From Imbricaverruca yamaguchii (taxonomy: Eukaryota > Arthropoda > Thecostraca > Neoverrucidae), in contig JAOTOL010001477.1 in the NCBI GenBank assembly GCA_034440575.1, forward strand, positions 1,110,001 through 1,174,000: a stretch of DNA of 64,000 nucleotides, read 5' to 3'. Numbering within the stretch: the stretch's first letter is position 1; each line of letters opens with the position of its first letter. Under the pieces are notes generated by a model that saw only the letters and a list, made by a program, of their open reading frames with translations, ran no database searches and was not told where the DNA came from. Of this stretch, positions 24,614 to 37,328 are shown in pieces. The translations under genes were made by a program, and so were the position numbers.

Positions 24614-27189
24614 TGGATAGCAAGGTTACCTAAAAAATTCAGATGGCAGTCAACCCATTAATAAGTTGCGTTGAAATCAAGATAAGTATTTTGGAGACAT
24701 TTTCCTATGCACTTGTTTCATGTTGCGTACGGGGAATAGCCAATTTATAACTTGAACCACTAGATATTGTCGGCTGAGCTAGCGGTGGTTAAACAACATC
24801 CTGTTATATTTGCCTTTGGTCATAATTCACAGCGCAGTTTACGATAGCTTTGACAACCAATTCGGATCCGGCGTTTGAAAAAATCATCCTATAAAGACTG
24901 ACTGACCCATGGCCCGTCACGAAGTAGCCGCTCGACACACAAAACACGCCGGCCGCCTGCCATCGAAGCCGGCAGGCCTTCCGGGAAGCCTGCCGCGTAT
25001 GACAGGGGCCTGGCGTCGGCAGAGAGCCCGCGGGCCGCCGGCGCCGGCCTGTCCGGACGCCGGCCTGTGGCTGTGTGTCAGGCCGGCCCGTAATCGATCT
25101 GACAAGCTGTGAAGGCCCGCTGTCCGGTCTGTAGGCGCGTGCAGCTGATACTAGTGGCCGTCGGGACGGTTGCAGCCCGATGGCGTTTAATTTGTTCAGT
25201 CGAGTCGGTCTAGTGGTCGGCTACCGCGTCCGACCAATCGGTCAGAGTGGTGGCGGCGAGTCGTACACAGCCTTCACGACGCGCCCGGCGACGGCTGGCT
25301 CCTGTTTAGTGTTTAGGCATGACATTGCTCCGGATAAATTGTGGTCAACACTAGCGCCCATCGCATCCCAAGCAGTCGCTTGAGCGGAACAATAATAACC
25401 GCATAACAAACACCTTATATTCACGCATTGCGAGTAACTCTGAAGTTTGGGTGAGCTTTGTGTATGATGGAAGGAATGTGCACGGTGGTTATAATTCCGG
25501 CGGTAATGCTCTTCACTAACTGCTAACCTGATAGCTGGAAGCTATTGTACATGCAACAGGAACTATGAAAACGCTACCCGTGACAGACCACATTGTATTT
25601 TATTCAAACCATTGTACCCCCTTGATTTTTTCTTTGTTTGGGGGAGGGGTCCCAGCAACCACGAATCACCAACGCTGAAGCGTCCTATTGTACCGGATAT
25701 TCGAATGTATAATACATGTGGCATGCAGTGGCTCGACAGTGGTATTCCACATATAATACGATTGTGTTCCACAAAATCCTAACATCTACAAGTGGGACGC
25801 TTTCACTGTTTTATGTCGTTATTTTGCGACTTGTCTGGGGATATTGTAGGATCAACAGAACGAATGCAAAGGAAGCGTGCGAAATACAATTATGCGTAGC
25901 CTTTAAGTAATTCTCCAATGATGACAAGTTCTTGCAATACGTTCTGCTGATATGTATATGTATATATATATATGTGCATATGTGTGTATATACCACATTC
26001 GCCTTCCATCAAGAGTTGCCATTATACTATGCAATGAAGACCATCCTCTTTGACCTTCTAGGCGACGAAAACACTTGCGAGTGATAATTTTCTCCCTCCT
26101 GTCATAAAACGTCGATGGTGATTAAACGTCGGTCCTGATGCACGAGAGAGGTGATCCGCACAAAATTAACTACACGAAAGAAATTTTCGGTGTGTTGGTG
26201 AGGAATCTCAGAGCCTTAGGTGGCTAAGTTCCCGCTTTCTTCTCCTTTTTTCCGCTTCCTATTTAGCTGTACTACTGTCTGTATTGTCAGGTCCATTTGG
26301 CTTGCTGAACTGTAGAATAACCTTTGTTGCATACACAGACACTCGGTGAGGCCTGCTGACATTAAGGCGGTGATTTCTTCACAGATGGCACTTCAGCCAG
26401 AAAATGTATGACATAATGAACCTGTGTCTCGGTAAGGATCGATTTGTGGTGAGCCCGGATTTCTCCTACACCCAAGACACCTCTGCGTTTCCTCAAATGT
26501 GGCTGTCCTGGCGTCTGGGCTCGCTTGCCTCCCTTTCCCAGGACACTGCGTATTCGCATTGCTCTTGTGTCGCTTTTTATAGCGGCGGACATAATGCCTC
26601 TTATCATGACCCTATATTCCCTCTTCTTTCCATATAGTCTTATACTATTCCTGTACTCCATGTAAGATGAAGTAGTTTAGACATCCAGCTGACTATGCCG
26701 AGACATATCATGCACCCATATGCGTAGGAACAGGGGGCCAGGCCACTAAACATGGCCCACCCACTTTTCAAAGTGGGAGGACCAACAATGGTAGCTGGCC
26801 CTCCCACTTTTGAGACATATATATTTCCCAGAAAACAGCGTGCACACATTTGAATATTTGAGAAAAACTCCCTGCAATCCATAACCAAGCAAAAGCTGCA
26901 CATATCACATCGTAGCACTTCCACTCGCACCACTCGGGAAATTTCCCAATCCCGCGGCCGACCGGTGAAACGGTGTGGGCGGCGCCATTAGCCGTGATCG
27001 TGGATAAACTGCGTCGAGAACCACCCAATATACAAACAAATATCGTAGCGCTTCATTTTTAAGTCATGCACTCTTGGGCACGACCTTACAACAACGTAAC
27101 TAATTCAGGAGTTGATGCAATGAAGCATATTTATGGATATTTACATCGATCGATCGACGTGAATATTGATATTCGATTATAAAGACATA
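23961..27189. other. Intergenic stretch without recognisable genes
   Basis: No supported gene. Contains an (AC)n(AT)n microsatellite at 24,548-24,610 and a GC-rich patch at 24,905-25,160 with several CCGGC palindromes. A tRNA-like head (TCTAGTGGTCGGCTACCGCG) near 25,208 may be a SINE remnant. Confidence 0.5.
24548..24610. repeat. Compound (AC)n(AT)n microsatellite
   Basis: About 10 CA units followed by about 20 TA units. Confidence 0.95.
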
Positions 27190-28305
27190 AAGACATAAAT
27201 GATTAGTGCAACTATGAGCCACAAGGGCCCTTCTTGGTTGCACTCTGTACACTCAACCAGTTGCCCACCAAATCTGTCAACAGCCCTCCCTGTAATACTG
27301 AAAAGCAAGCCCTCTATTCTTATAATGATTGTCTATGCTGTTTTTAAAGCTGTTCAATGTGCTGCTACTGACAATGTTTTCTGGCAGCTGGTTCCAGTGT
27401 TCTACTACCCTGTTGGTGAAGAAAGTTTGCCTTAACCTTTTTCTGCTGTGGTTAATTTTAATTTTGAATTTATGACCTCTAATTGCATCATTTCTGTTAA
27501 ATTCAAACATTTCCCCAAGGTATCCCCTCTCCAGACCATGGACAAATTTAAAGACCTCGATGAGATCTCCTCTCAGCCTTCTATATCTAAGTGAAAACGT
27601 ATTCAATTTCTCCAATCTTTCCTCATATGCCAGGTTGCTTATGCCATTAACCATTGTTGTAGCCCTCTTTTGTACTCTCTCTAAAAGCCAACAATCTTTT
27701 TCATAGCTAGGAAACCAAGCTTCGATGCAGTATTCCAAATGTGGCCTGACGTATGCGCAGTAAAGCTTCCTGATCACTTCCTCACTTCTGTATGATACAT
27801 TCCTATTTATTGCCCCGAGCATTCTCAGTGCCTTCTTCCTGGCTTCCTTGGTCTGTTCTGATGCCCCCAGTTTTGTGTTTAGAATAACACCTAAATCCTT
27901 CTCCTGTTGAGTCACTGATAGCACTTGGCCACCCATCAAGTATGGAGCCTTCATATGCTGCTTACCTACATGCATGATTTTGCACTTATCAAAATTAAAT
28001 TTCATTTGCCATTCTTCGGACCACTTCACAAGCTCGTCTAAGTCTTTTTGCAGCGAGATATGCTCATCTTGACCTGTTATTGCCCTAAAGACCTTCAAAT
28101 CATCCGCAAATTTCAAAACTTTACTGCTTAGGCCACTTTCAATGTTATTTACAAATATAATGAACAGTAATGGCCCTAGTACTGACCCCTGGGGGACTCA
28201 ACTAAGAACATTTTGCCATGATGACTTTGTACCATTTAGCATCACTCTTTGCTGTCTATCTGAAAGCTAGAACTCTATCCACTTTAAGATGCTACCTGCA
28301 ATACC
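27190..28305 (-). mobile_element. CR1/Jockey-like LINE, 3' half
   Basis: Truncated non-LTR retrotransposon read on the minus strand, beginning with GIAGSILKWIEF near 28,305 and ending in an (ATGTCTTTAT)n-like short tandem tail (27,183-27,200). 3' ends made of short direct repeats are typical of CR1-like elements. The sequence 27,200-27,600 is repeated at 63,225-63,640, so this is a multi-copy family. The 5' part is missing and is replaced by AT-rich simple sequence. Confidence 0.9.
27277..28303 (-). pseudogene. Reverse transcriptase palm/thumb of a CR1/Jockey-like LINE
   Basis: The frame reads LSDRQQRVMLNG, then VPQGSVLGPLLFI (motif B), then FADDLKVF (catalytic box, about 28,095-28,118). After these come MQFNFDKCKIMHVG-type residues, KDLGVILNTKLG (about 27,880), RPHLEYCIEAWFP, ERVQKRATTMV and NRVVEHWNQLPENIV near the C-terminus. 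Two in-frame stops (FYL-to-stop near 28,272 and TGA before VPQG near 28,198) show it is dead. From 28,116 to 27,277 the frame is open for 279 codons. No RNase H follows, unlike the I-type copy. Confidence 0.9.
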
Positions 28306-28385
28306 TGCAATGCAATATAATATATATAATGCTACTGGGATATATAACATATAATGCTGCTATAATATATATATAATGCTACTAA

Positions 28386-28640
28386 ACCAACTGAGCTACC
28401 GGGACCGCCGCCCCGATAGCTCAGTTGATTAGAGCGCTGGCCTGCACTGGTCTTCCCTGTACTGGCAACACAGGGTTTGAGTCGCTTCGCGCGCTTGCAT
28501 TTAGCCCCCGGCCGGCAGTGTCAGTTGGCAGCTGGCCCGATAAGGCCGGGGACGAGCTACCGGGCGGACGTGTCGGTGCAATGGCGGCACGTTAAACTTT
28601 CGGTCTAAATTCTGCCGTTGAACTAGAGTTCATGGATCGG
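28386..28640 (+). repeat. tRNA-derived SINE, with a second, inverted tRNA head
   Basis: CCCCGATAGCTCAGTTGATT at 28,411 is an A-box-bearing tRNA 5' half, and GGGTTTGAGTC near 28,474 is B-box-like. A SINE body with GGCGGCACGTTAAACTTTCG follows at about 28,580-28,605. Immediately upstream, AACCAACTGAGCTACCGGG (28,385-28,403) is the same tRNA 5' half in the opposite direction, separated by only 7 bases. The anticodon arm is not cloverleaf-compatible, so it is not an active tRNA gene. Confidence 0.65.
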
Positions 28641-30730
28641 GTGGTGGGGCCATGGTTCACACAACAAGCTCTGCTTAGCAATATAACCCTGGTTCCTCAA
28701 GCCACCCCAGCAACAACTCGGACTAAATTTGTTAAAAAATATTGTGGATCGATTGGATATTCATATGGATATTATGGATTTATTATGCCATGAAAAGACT
28801 ATAAAGCAGATACTGTGCCAGCCAGTAACAAAATGCATTCGTACTAGATTTTCACTTTCGTTTTTTGACTGTTAAGATATTTAACATTGAGTGCATTAAT
28901 ATTGCCTGCAGTATACAATTTCGAAGGCTGAAGGCAGTAACGTAACACAATCAAAGTAGGACATACAATTCCAAGTGCAAGTTCCCTGCCTGGATATTAC
29001 ATAGCCATGTATGGCCTTGGTTCTAGCTGCCATACACTTCAACATTTACATGTATTTTGAGTACTAAAGCATACAAATTGTTGTCACGATACATAATGCA
29101 TACATTGCGTGACTGTAGTATGGAATATAACGTACAAATGCCCACATTTCAATGGATTTTCAGTTTGGCATAGCACACAGATAGCCAACCTTTTGAGTGA
29201 GATGCCTGGGTACCATCGGTGCTGGCATCCAACATAGCAAAATACTTATTGTCATAACTTATAGATACAATGATGGAGTCTGCTCCATACTACATCAACA
29301 TCAAGTGCGAAAACGCCTCTCAGAATCCCCGGGAGGATTAGGCGCTCGTGATGTGACCTAAAAAGGTGAAGAGCGGCATATGAAGCGTGATGATGTGACG
29401 AGTGATGCTTGTCATGTGACCTGACAAGGCACATCACGACAGTGTTAAATTTTTCAAGAAAATGGGTGGAAAATACCACCTAATGAAAGTTCAATCGACC
29501 GAAACTAATGAAACTAATGAAAGTCTATGGCTTTTGTGACATCCTTCCTTACTAGTTGCTGACTATGAAGCCAACATAAACTCAACTGAAGACATCCTGA
29601 TGCCCTTCAACAATTCAAATATGCCACAGTTGGGGTGCACCAATGACCTCTGGTCAGGAAATCTCCTGAAACCGTATCACAGAGCCTCTTCTGTTTCAGA
29701 CGGTCTACCCAGTATCCTGGAACCCGGTATCATCCAGCACCTCTTAAGTCCTTATTCACCAAGCAATGAAGCCCTGCATTGAATACAACATGCAGGCTTA
29801 TCAAAGTTACTCAGTGATAAATAATTCCACTTTCTGAATATACCACTTTCTGAACACTCAATCGACATCCTTCTCCAAGAAGTATCAGCATCCTGCTCAT
29901 TGATATGAAGTATTTATGTCTCCTTTGTAACAGTATCTTGTTTATAAATAGCATGTGCATGCCCTCAATATGGAATGGTGTTACACGAACATTTTGCAAT
30001 GAAATTTCGGGTAAGGGGATGACCTATGTGATATGGGATACAATAACAGTTCATCATAGCCATTATTCTCCTTATCCCGAAAACATCTTTTCTTAAATTA
30101 TGAATCTTAAAACAAATGATGAAGGTCCAGTCATAATCACCTACACCATGAACTCAAATTTTAGCCTGAAAGACATCAAAAACATTTTAAATTACATTAA
30201 TTGCATGTCAAATTTCGACATCCTGCTATGCTCGATGTCCATTTCGACATCTCACACCTAATGAAAAACCAATATTTTAACCCTGCATCACGAGCATGAC
30301 AACTGACCCTATTGGATCTTTAGCTGGGTAGCTGCCTAGTGGCATTGACAGCATGTTAAACATTTAAGTCAAATTATGTCCTTCAACGGAAATGGTTCGG
30401 GCACATGGTGGTCACATGGTATATGCAACAATCTCTGCTTAGCAAAGACTGATCCCAGAATCTATTCAATGAAGACATTTGGACTGAATGTGGTAGAACG
30501 CCAATTTGCAACGGATACTACTATCAAGGCCTTCCATCGTCCAGTGGTGTGTGCGTCCAGACTGAGATTTATGAACCCAAAGAAAATGGGATTAGTTTAG
30601 GCCCATTGCAGGGTGTATATTTCTGAACACTACTTATGGCGCAAGCAGTTAAATGGGCATAATAAAGTAGATTTTGTGCGATGTACTCCATAAACGTCAT
30701 TGTTAATCTATAAAACAATTGGGGTATGCA
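28641..30730. other. Intergenic stretch, AT-rich, with a diverged SINE body
   Basis: No supported gene. At 30,330-30,460, GCATTGACAGCATGTTAAAC and ATCTCTGCTTAGCAA resemble the SINE body and tail at 28,580-28,680, which suggests a second, older SINE copy. Positions 29,230-29,320 resemble the lead-in to repeat R at 18,405-18,495. Confidence 0.4.
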
Positions 30731-33700
30731 CAGTGGCGTAACGAAGGGGGAGGTATTGGAGCAATCCCCCACCTCTGAGAGGTTGTGGACCCACAATGTT
30801 CGCGCCGGGTTCCAGAAATCCAGAAAATAATAACGAGCTCTCTAAAAATCCTGCTGGTGTCCGTAACAATCACACCGGGGCCCATAAAAATGACATTTGG
30901 GCCACACAAATGTCGCGCAGAGACCCCTGAAAATGATGCTAGAGCACCGAAAATCCCACCAAGATCACTAAAAATCACACTGATGGCCTAAAAATCGTTT
31001 CGAGACCCTAAATATGACGCTGAGGACTTCAAAACATGGGACCGCGCCCCTGAAAATACCGCTGAGGCTCCCAAAAAGTTGCGCTGGGATCGCGAAAAGT
31101 CGCGCCCGGACCCCGGAAAATCACGCTAAAGCCTTAAAAGGTCGGTCCGGGATTCTGGAAATCACACTGGGGGCAAAAAAGTATCGCTGGGCTCCCGAAA
31201 ATCACACTGGGCGCCAAAAAGACTGGCCGGACTGTCCAAATCACGTTGGGTCTCAAAAGGTCAGGTCGGTATCCCTGATAATCGCACTGTGGCCCACAAA
31301 AGGTCGGACTGCGGCCCCTGAAAATCACGCTGGGAGCACAATAAAAGTCGTGCCGTGGTTCTTGAAAATTACCATGGGAGCTGCAAGAAGACAGGCTGGA
31401 CCCCTGCAAATCACACTGGGGGCTTCAAAAGTTCCCACCTGGGCCCCGAAAACCATGCTGGGGGTCGAAAAAGTCGTGTCTAGATTCTTAAAAATCACAA
31501 CGGGGAACCCAAAGGGTTGACCGCCCACGACAATCACGCTGAACCTGAAGGTGCCAAAAAGTCGCGCCCGGGCCGCTGAAAATCACTCCAGTGGCTTGAC
31601 AGGTCGCACCGGTGTCACAACAGTCTCATGGAAAACACCTACTAAATGAAGTCGGGGCAACGAAAAAGAATCATTCCGGATACAGATAATAATTCTGGTG
31701 TCTCAGCAAATTCCCCCAAAAAACAAAAGCGTGTTGGGTCCAAAAAGACGTGTCGAGGCCACTCGCATAAGCATCCTAATAAGCATAAGGCTCGCGATAA
31801 GCATCCTAACTAATGACGACAGGGTGTAAAAATCGCACTTAGACAAAAAAAAAAACGTCGCACCGCTGCCCTTGGAAATCACACTAGGGGTCTAAAAAGT
31901 AGCCACAGAGCCCCATAATTCGCAGCTGGCTTTCCAAAAATCAATCCCTACCCGAAATGTCACTTTGCGGCCACAACAATTGCGTCAAATACCACAAAAA
32001 ACGTGTCGGGGCCCGGAAGGGAAACGCTTTGGATCAACGAAAAAAATGCACCGAAGCTCGAGGAATCGTAACGGGGCCCAAAAATATAACGTAAGAGGCC
32101 TATAAAAATAGAAGTCAATACCAAAAATTACAAAGGGACTCCATCGAGAAGGCCCGAACACCGGAAAATTCAGGACAGGTCCCAGAAGAAAGTTCTCATA
32201 AGGGCTTTTCTACTCTGAAGGGTGTCATTGGCTGAAAAGAAACTCGTTGAGCAGCCATCGTGGCATGCCAAGGAAGCGAATTCCCCTCCATCCTGAAGAT
32301 GTGGACTCGCAAAAACCCAAGAATTGCGCCGGGACATATACCCCGGCGCATTTCTTGGGGTTTTAGGACCATAACTTCGCATCTGGCCCCCAGAATTGGG
32401 GATTAAAGATAAATACAGCGGGCACAGATAAGTACAACATGCCTAACGAACTAGCGCCAAGCCCCCAAAATATAGCGATTTGGACCCAAAATTGCTGTCG
32501 GTAGTCTCATAAGTTCTGGTCATGGCATCAAACATTCCCAGCGGGTATCCATAAAATTAGCGTCGATGGCCCCAAATAAGCACAGCGTGGCCCCAAAGTC
32601 GCATCGCAGCCCGATAAGAATCAAGGCGGAGCTCTCCGAAATAGATATTTAACAAACAAAAAAAAAACAAATAAATACGAAGCCAAATACGAAAACTAAG
32701 TACGGGCCAGGAAAATCACTCCACTGCCCAAACATATCACCAGATGCCTTAACAAATAGCATACCGGTCACAGAAATGACAATGACAAATCGCTGGGAGC
32801 CCGAAAAATCGGGTGGTGGCTCGGACTTTGCATACTTCGGAAGTCACCAAAAATTACGTCGAGCACGGAAAACTGGCAGAATCTATCCGAAATCACGACC
32901 TATCCGATCCGAAATGATAGATCTATCCGAAATCACGCGCCTGGGCCGGAAAGGTCGCGACGGGACCATGAGAAATTATATAGGAGCCCACAATATCATG
33001 CTGGGGTCCCACAAATGTGAGCGAGGAACCCAAAATAAACACGCCGGAATTCTAAGAGCACAAATGAAGGACGAAAATGTACTAGGTCCTCCAAAGCGTA
33101 CCGAGTTTGTCAAAAAGCGACAAGACCTTAAACTATGAGTTGCGGCTCAAAGTAGCTACACCGGAAGCTAGAAAGCAAACACAACCGGTCCCTCAAAGCA
33201 CACCGGGGCTTTGAGACCACATGGTGGCCTGAAAAGCAGGCTGGGGCCCTAAATAATCGACATGGTCCCATCTTTCTTGTTTCTGAACCTCTCCAGCACC
33301 AATCATGATACTTCTTTTGCAATAGGCCAGCAAGTAAGCTACGTTCTTGCTTGTTCTTTCTCCTCACCAGCATCGGTGAACATTTACAACGGTACAACGG
33401 GGGCATCTTAAAGACGTATTGTACTAAATCACGGAAACTAGGGCACACCACATGCCTATTAGTGAGGCTGTAAGGAGGTTGCCCCACCTCCCCCACGCAC
33501 ACCTATGCACATACCGGAAGCTGAAGAAATGTTGTTTGAACAGTAATGTTAAATGGCTTCATTCGTACCAGGAAAATAAACCTATTATTACACAAGGATC
33601 ATTCCAATTACAGCGAGAATTGTGTCTGAAAGTACTTATGCTGCGATGATCGTTCTTTTCAGGACCACATGTTGCTGTTAGCCATAGGTGCGCCCAGGGT

Positions 33701-33890
33701 CTGCCCCCCCCCCCATACACACACTCAGCGGTGAAAGTTGTGTGTTCATTATTAAAATTATTGGATATTAATATAAAATTGGATTTTCTATCCAAAAGTG
33801 CTCAACCACGGTACTTTGCGAAATTCCTGGGTGCGCCTCTGCTTTTAACCCTGGCCCACTCACATTTTGAGACGTTCCTGCGCCTATGCA
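30731..33890 (+). repeat. Dispersed repeat R with degenerate ~21-bp satellite, copy 2
   Basis: Opens with CAGTGGCGTAACGAAGGGGG, which looks like a hAT-type terminus. Positions 30,840-31,620 are the cleanest part of the satellite. Units alternate between AAAATCACRCTGGGGGC and AAAAAGTCGCGCCGGGNCCC, so the higher unit is near 41-42 bp. Positions 31,980-33,270 follow the same order as 18,490-20,050. The flanking blocks at 33,326 (GGCCAGCAAGTAAGCTACG) and 33,792 (CCAAAAGTGCTCAACCACGG) match those of copy 1. No gene is recognised inside. Confidence 0.7.
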
Positions 33891-34500
33891 TGCACCAATA
33901 ATGTAATCTGTCTGAATCTGAAGAAAGATGGCATAATGCAGGCAGAACAATTACTTTTGTGAAATGTCATGAAGAGATCAGCACAAAATAATAGTAATGC
34001 GCATGTAGTATACTTAGTTGATTATTATTGGGTGTTATGCTTTCTATTGGCAGCAAGACTGACCCCGAGGACACAAGTGAGTAATTCACCCGCATAGTCG
34101 TCAGCTTAATCGCCACCTCGCTCCTCGGAAGTGGAGCTGGAATGCGTCACACGTCGTGGAAAACGCTGTCACCGGAAACGAGGAACAGAGAGATACGAGG
34201 AATTGTGCGCCAACCGCCGAGCGGAAACAGTGATGGGGTGCATTAGTAGCTGGCCGAGTTTAGGAATCTGAACAGCAAGAGATAGACAAGTATCTGCCAC
34301 TCATAGGATTATTCTGGGAACGCTTCGGGATATAAACTCATTGCATTCTGACAGGGTTCGGTAAATAGTTGATCAAGGTCGATCAGGGGCCGGTCAGGAT
34401 CGGTCACGGTTCAAGGCTTCACGATTGCGTGGGGCAAGAACCTGTTGTGAATCCCTAGCTTGTCTAGTTTTGGGAGGATGGAAATAGCTCTCCTGTGAGT
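33891..34500. other. Unannotated intergenic stretch
   Basis: Nothing recognisable apart from short GATCGATCAGG-like direct words at about 34,371-34,410. Confidence 0.4.
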
Positions 34501-34596
34501 AGAAAATAGCTCACTTATGTCTGGCTTCAGAGGCAGTCCAACGGGATGAAAGCAAACTGTTCATGCGAGCCACTGCGGGTCTCAAACGAGTCTCAT

Positions 34597-34745
34597 CGGG
34601 GTTGGTGACACATATCATCATGCCCAGAAGCTGCTGAGTCTCCTGCGGGGCGGTGCCACATATCATCGTACCACAAAAGCTGCTGAGTCTCTTGTAGGTC
34701 GGTGACACATATCATCATACCCAGTAGCTGCTGGGTAGTATATCA
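34597..34745. repeat. ~50-bp tandem repeat, three copies
   Basis: GGTGACACATATCATCATGC followed by CAGAAGCTGCTGAGTCTC recurs at about 34,602, 34,653 and 34,702, with substitutions. Confidence 0.75.
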
Positions 34746-34904
34746 CACCATCATGCCCAGCAAAGTTATGACTTCTCGTGGGATCTAGAAGTTCCAACTT
34801 GAGCTATAAGCTTGCATATTCTGAGACGTCATGTCTGTCGTAGATGGTCGTCAAGCTATACGAGAGATGGTGGCAGCCAAGTTACATCGTGAATCGTTGC
34901 AATA

Positions 34905-35285
34905 CGCCTGCCATGAAATTGTCCAACGCCCACCATGCAGTCGTGAGACACCCACCAGGCGCTCGGGACACGCCTACCAGGAAGTCGTGACACGCCCACC
35001 AGGCAGTAGTGACATGGTCACCAATCAGTCGTGACAAATCCACCCGGCGGTCGTGCATGGTCACCAGTAAATCGTTGCAAGCACACCAGGTGGTCGTGAC
35101 ACGATCTCCAGTAAATCGTGACAAACACACCAGGTGGTCGTGATACGATTACCAGTAAATCGTTACAAACACACCAGGTGGTCGTGGCAAGATCTCGAGT
35201 CAATCGTGGCAAACTCACCTAGCGTTCGTGACGCGGTCACCAATCAATCGTGACATGCCTATCAGACAGTCCGCAACCCGGTCAC
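34905..35285. repeat. 22/44-bp minisatellite
   Basis: ACCAGGTGGTCGTG recurs near 35,085, 35,129 and 35,172 (43-44 bp apart), each followed by CCAGTAAATCGTGACAAACA-like sequence. To the left, simpler 22-bp units such as CGTGACACGCCCACCAGGCA continue to about 34,905. Confidence 0.8.
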
Positions 35286-35690
35286 CAAGCCCTAGTTTGT
35301 GTTGGATGTGGGACCCCACTGTAACATCGTATGTGTTGATTGCGGGACCCGCACCATACCATCGCCTTTGTCGACAGACCTCCACCACACCGACGCCTGT
35401 GTTGCCTGTGGGACCCCCACCACACCATCGTCCGTGTTGACTGAGACCTCCACCACACCGACGCCTGTGTTGCCTGTGGGACCCCCACTGTGCCGTCGTA
35501 TGTGTTGATTATGGGACCTCCACCACACCGACACCTGTGTTGCCTGTGGGACCCCCACCACACCATCGTCCGTGTTGACTGAGACATCCACCACACCGAC
35601 GCCTGTGTTGCCTGTGGGACCCCCACTGTGCCGTCGTATGTGTTGATTATGGGACCTCCACCACACCGACGCCTGTGTTGATGGTGGTAG
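35286..35690. repeat. 34/35-bp minisatellite with ~69- and ~139-bp higher order
   Basis: TGTTGCCTGTGGGACCCCCA recurs near 35,400, 35,470, 35,540 and 35,608. Alternate units end in CATCGTCCGTGTTGACTGAG or CGTCGTATGTGTTGATTATG, which gives a repeat of repeats. Because 69 is divisible by three, long open frames on the minus strand (for example 35,282-35,695) encode a repeated peptide. I treat these as by-products. Confidence 0.8.
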
Positions 35691-36149
35691 GCCAATTTAA
35701 CATTATCACATTTAGACTACTTATCACAAGTGAAACCCCAGTAAGTAATGTTCAATCACATCAAAACATCATAGTGACGTCACATGATGAACCAGCTTTT
35801 TGGAAAAGGTATTCCTTCCATATCTGCCATTATTCCGATTCCTTAGTATATCAGAATACAATCCTTCTGCTCACTGACACAGCGGCAATCTTACATGGCA
35901 TGGCACATCTCGCTCTAATTATAGGCGTGCACAATTTTGGTAACAACCTGGAAGCTATTGATTACGACAGTGCATTTGCACATTATTGCGTCATTGGACC
36001 ATCACGTGCCCAACAGATTAGCTGACAAGCTCCAATCTTAGTAATTTAGGTGTTTAGTCTAAATTCCGAACCACGTGTGGAGTAGTTTGAAACTTATCGG
36101 TGTGACCCATTACATGAAAACAATGAGTGCTGCGAATTGGGTTGGTGGG
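35691..36149. other. Unannotated intergenic stretch
   Basis: No recognisable gene. A 116-codon plus-strand frame (35,675-36,025) begins inside the minisatellite and carries no known motif. Confidence 0.4.
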
Positions 36150-36946
36150 GCCCATGGGTGTAACCATTCGGAGGGCTAAGGGGGACATGTCCTCCCCAAT
36201 TTCTGAAAAGTGGCGATTTGTCCCCCTCACTTTTTTCCCTGCCCCCTCTCAAACCTCAGCTACCTGAGTATCGTCGCCGAAAAATTATACTTAACCATAT
36301 ATAAACTAAAAATATATCTGCAAGATAGCCACCAAAAATACTCAAAGACTTTCTAGCCAATCAACGGGCTTCACAGACAATCTGTTGTCACAAAATATCC
36401 GAATGGTAAATCAGCAGATGTTAATTTTTTTTTGCTTCCAGCCAATTCTTGAATAGCATGAACCTTGACAGCCTTCTGCTTCACTTGGGTGAAAAATTGT
36501 GCTCTCCTAGGCAACAAATTTGCTTTATCGGAGGGCTTTATGCGTCTTAGCTTGTATTCACCTGCTCATCTATTGCTATATATGACAAATGTGACTCTTG
36601 GTGTCCTTGGGTACCTTGAAGACTATTGAGGGAAGTCATGGGCAGCCTTAAGCACGAATGTCAAGTTAACGTCGTATTCGTATTCGTATTCAGCGACGAG
36701 TTCGCCAGAGGCGTATTTGTATTGGCATCGGCATTCAGCGACGGGTTTTTGATCGTTCGAATCAATTACCACAAATGCCTGTACTGAACACGCTGGTAGC
36801 AACTGCGCAAGTCTCACGTTACAACTTTAACAGTCCAGGTTCAACGCAAGCCGGTTTATTCGGTCATCCCCATTTTTTCACTAAAACCTTCCCAAATCGG
36901 GTATCAAGCAATAGCTTGCGGTGTACCATCGTGCAACATTTCAAAT

Positions 36947-36954
36947 CTGTACAT
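36947..36954. repeat. 8-bp target-site duplication, left (CTGTACAT)
   Basis: Identical to 41,228-41,235. Element X copy 1 has a single related site (CTTGACATGTGC near 11,979). The pattern fits the hAT preference nTnnnnAn. Confidence 0.92.
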
Positions 36955-37328
36955 TAGGGTGGAGTGATTTTATGCGTTTTTGTAAAAACGCTGGGGGATA
37001 AAGTCTTAAAACTTGCGTTTGGTTCTAAAAAGATGATCTGCAAAGTTTTAGAGCAATCTGAGGCCGGGAAGCCGCCGCGCCTCAGGGCTTTCTGAGACCG
37101 AAATGACGTTTTCTAACGAACTTGCGGGATAAATCACCATTTCAAGAATTCAAATAATTAGATAGAAAATAAAGAGTTGTTTCATTGCATTCTACAGTCT
37201 TTTATTGACCGCTATGCCAATTTTCACTTCTCTGACTTGAAAATTGTGCCCGTCATTACGCAGAGTCTCGTAAGGTGTACCGACCGCAGCGACATCACTG
37301 CCCTCTATCGGTGGAAGTGTAAACTGTG
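36955..37328 (+). repeat. Left terminal inverted repeat (~374 bp) of the hAT-like transposon
   Basis: Matches the right arm from the first base. A GC-rich inner palindrome, CTGAGGC with GCCTCAG (about 37,059-37,087), is kept exactly in both arms and is a plausible transposase contact. The match fades after CTCTATCGGTGGAAGTGTAA. Confidence 0.9.

Noticed and set aside
28411..28480. Functional tRNA gene
   Set aside because: A-box and B-box words are present, but the anticodon arm and acceptor pairing cannot be formed; it is a SINE head.
34905..35285. CRISPR-like alternation of repeat and spacer
   Set aside because: The 'spacers' are themselves repeated, the unit length drifts, and the context is eukaryotic.
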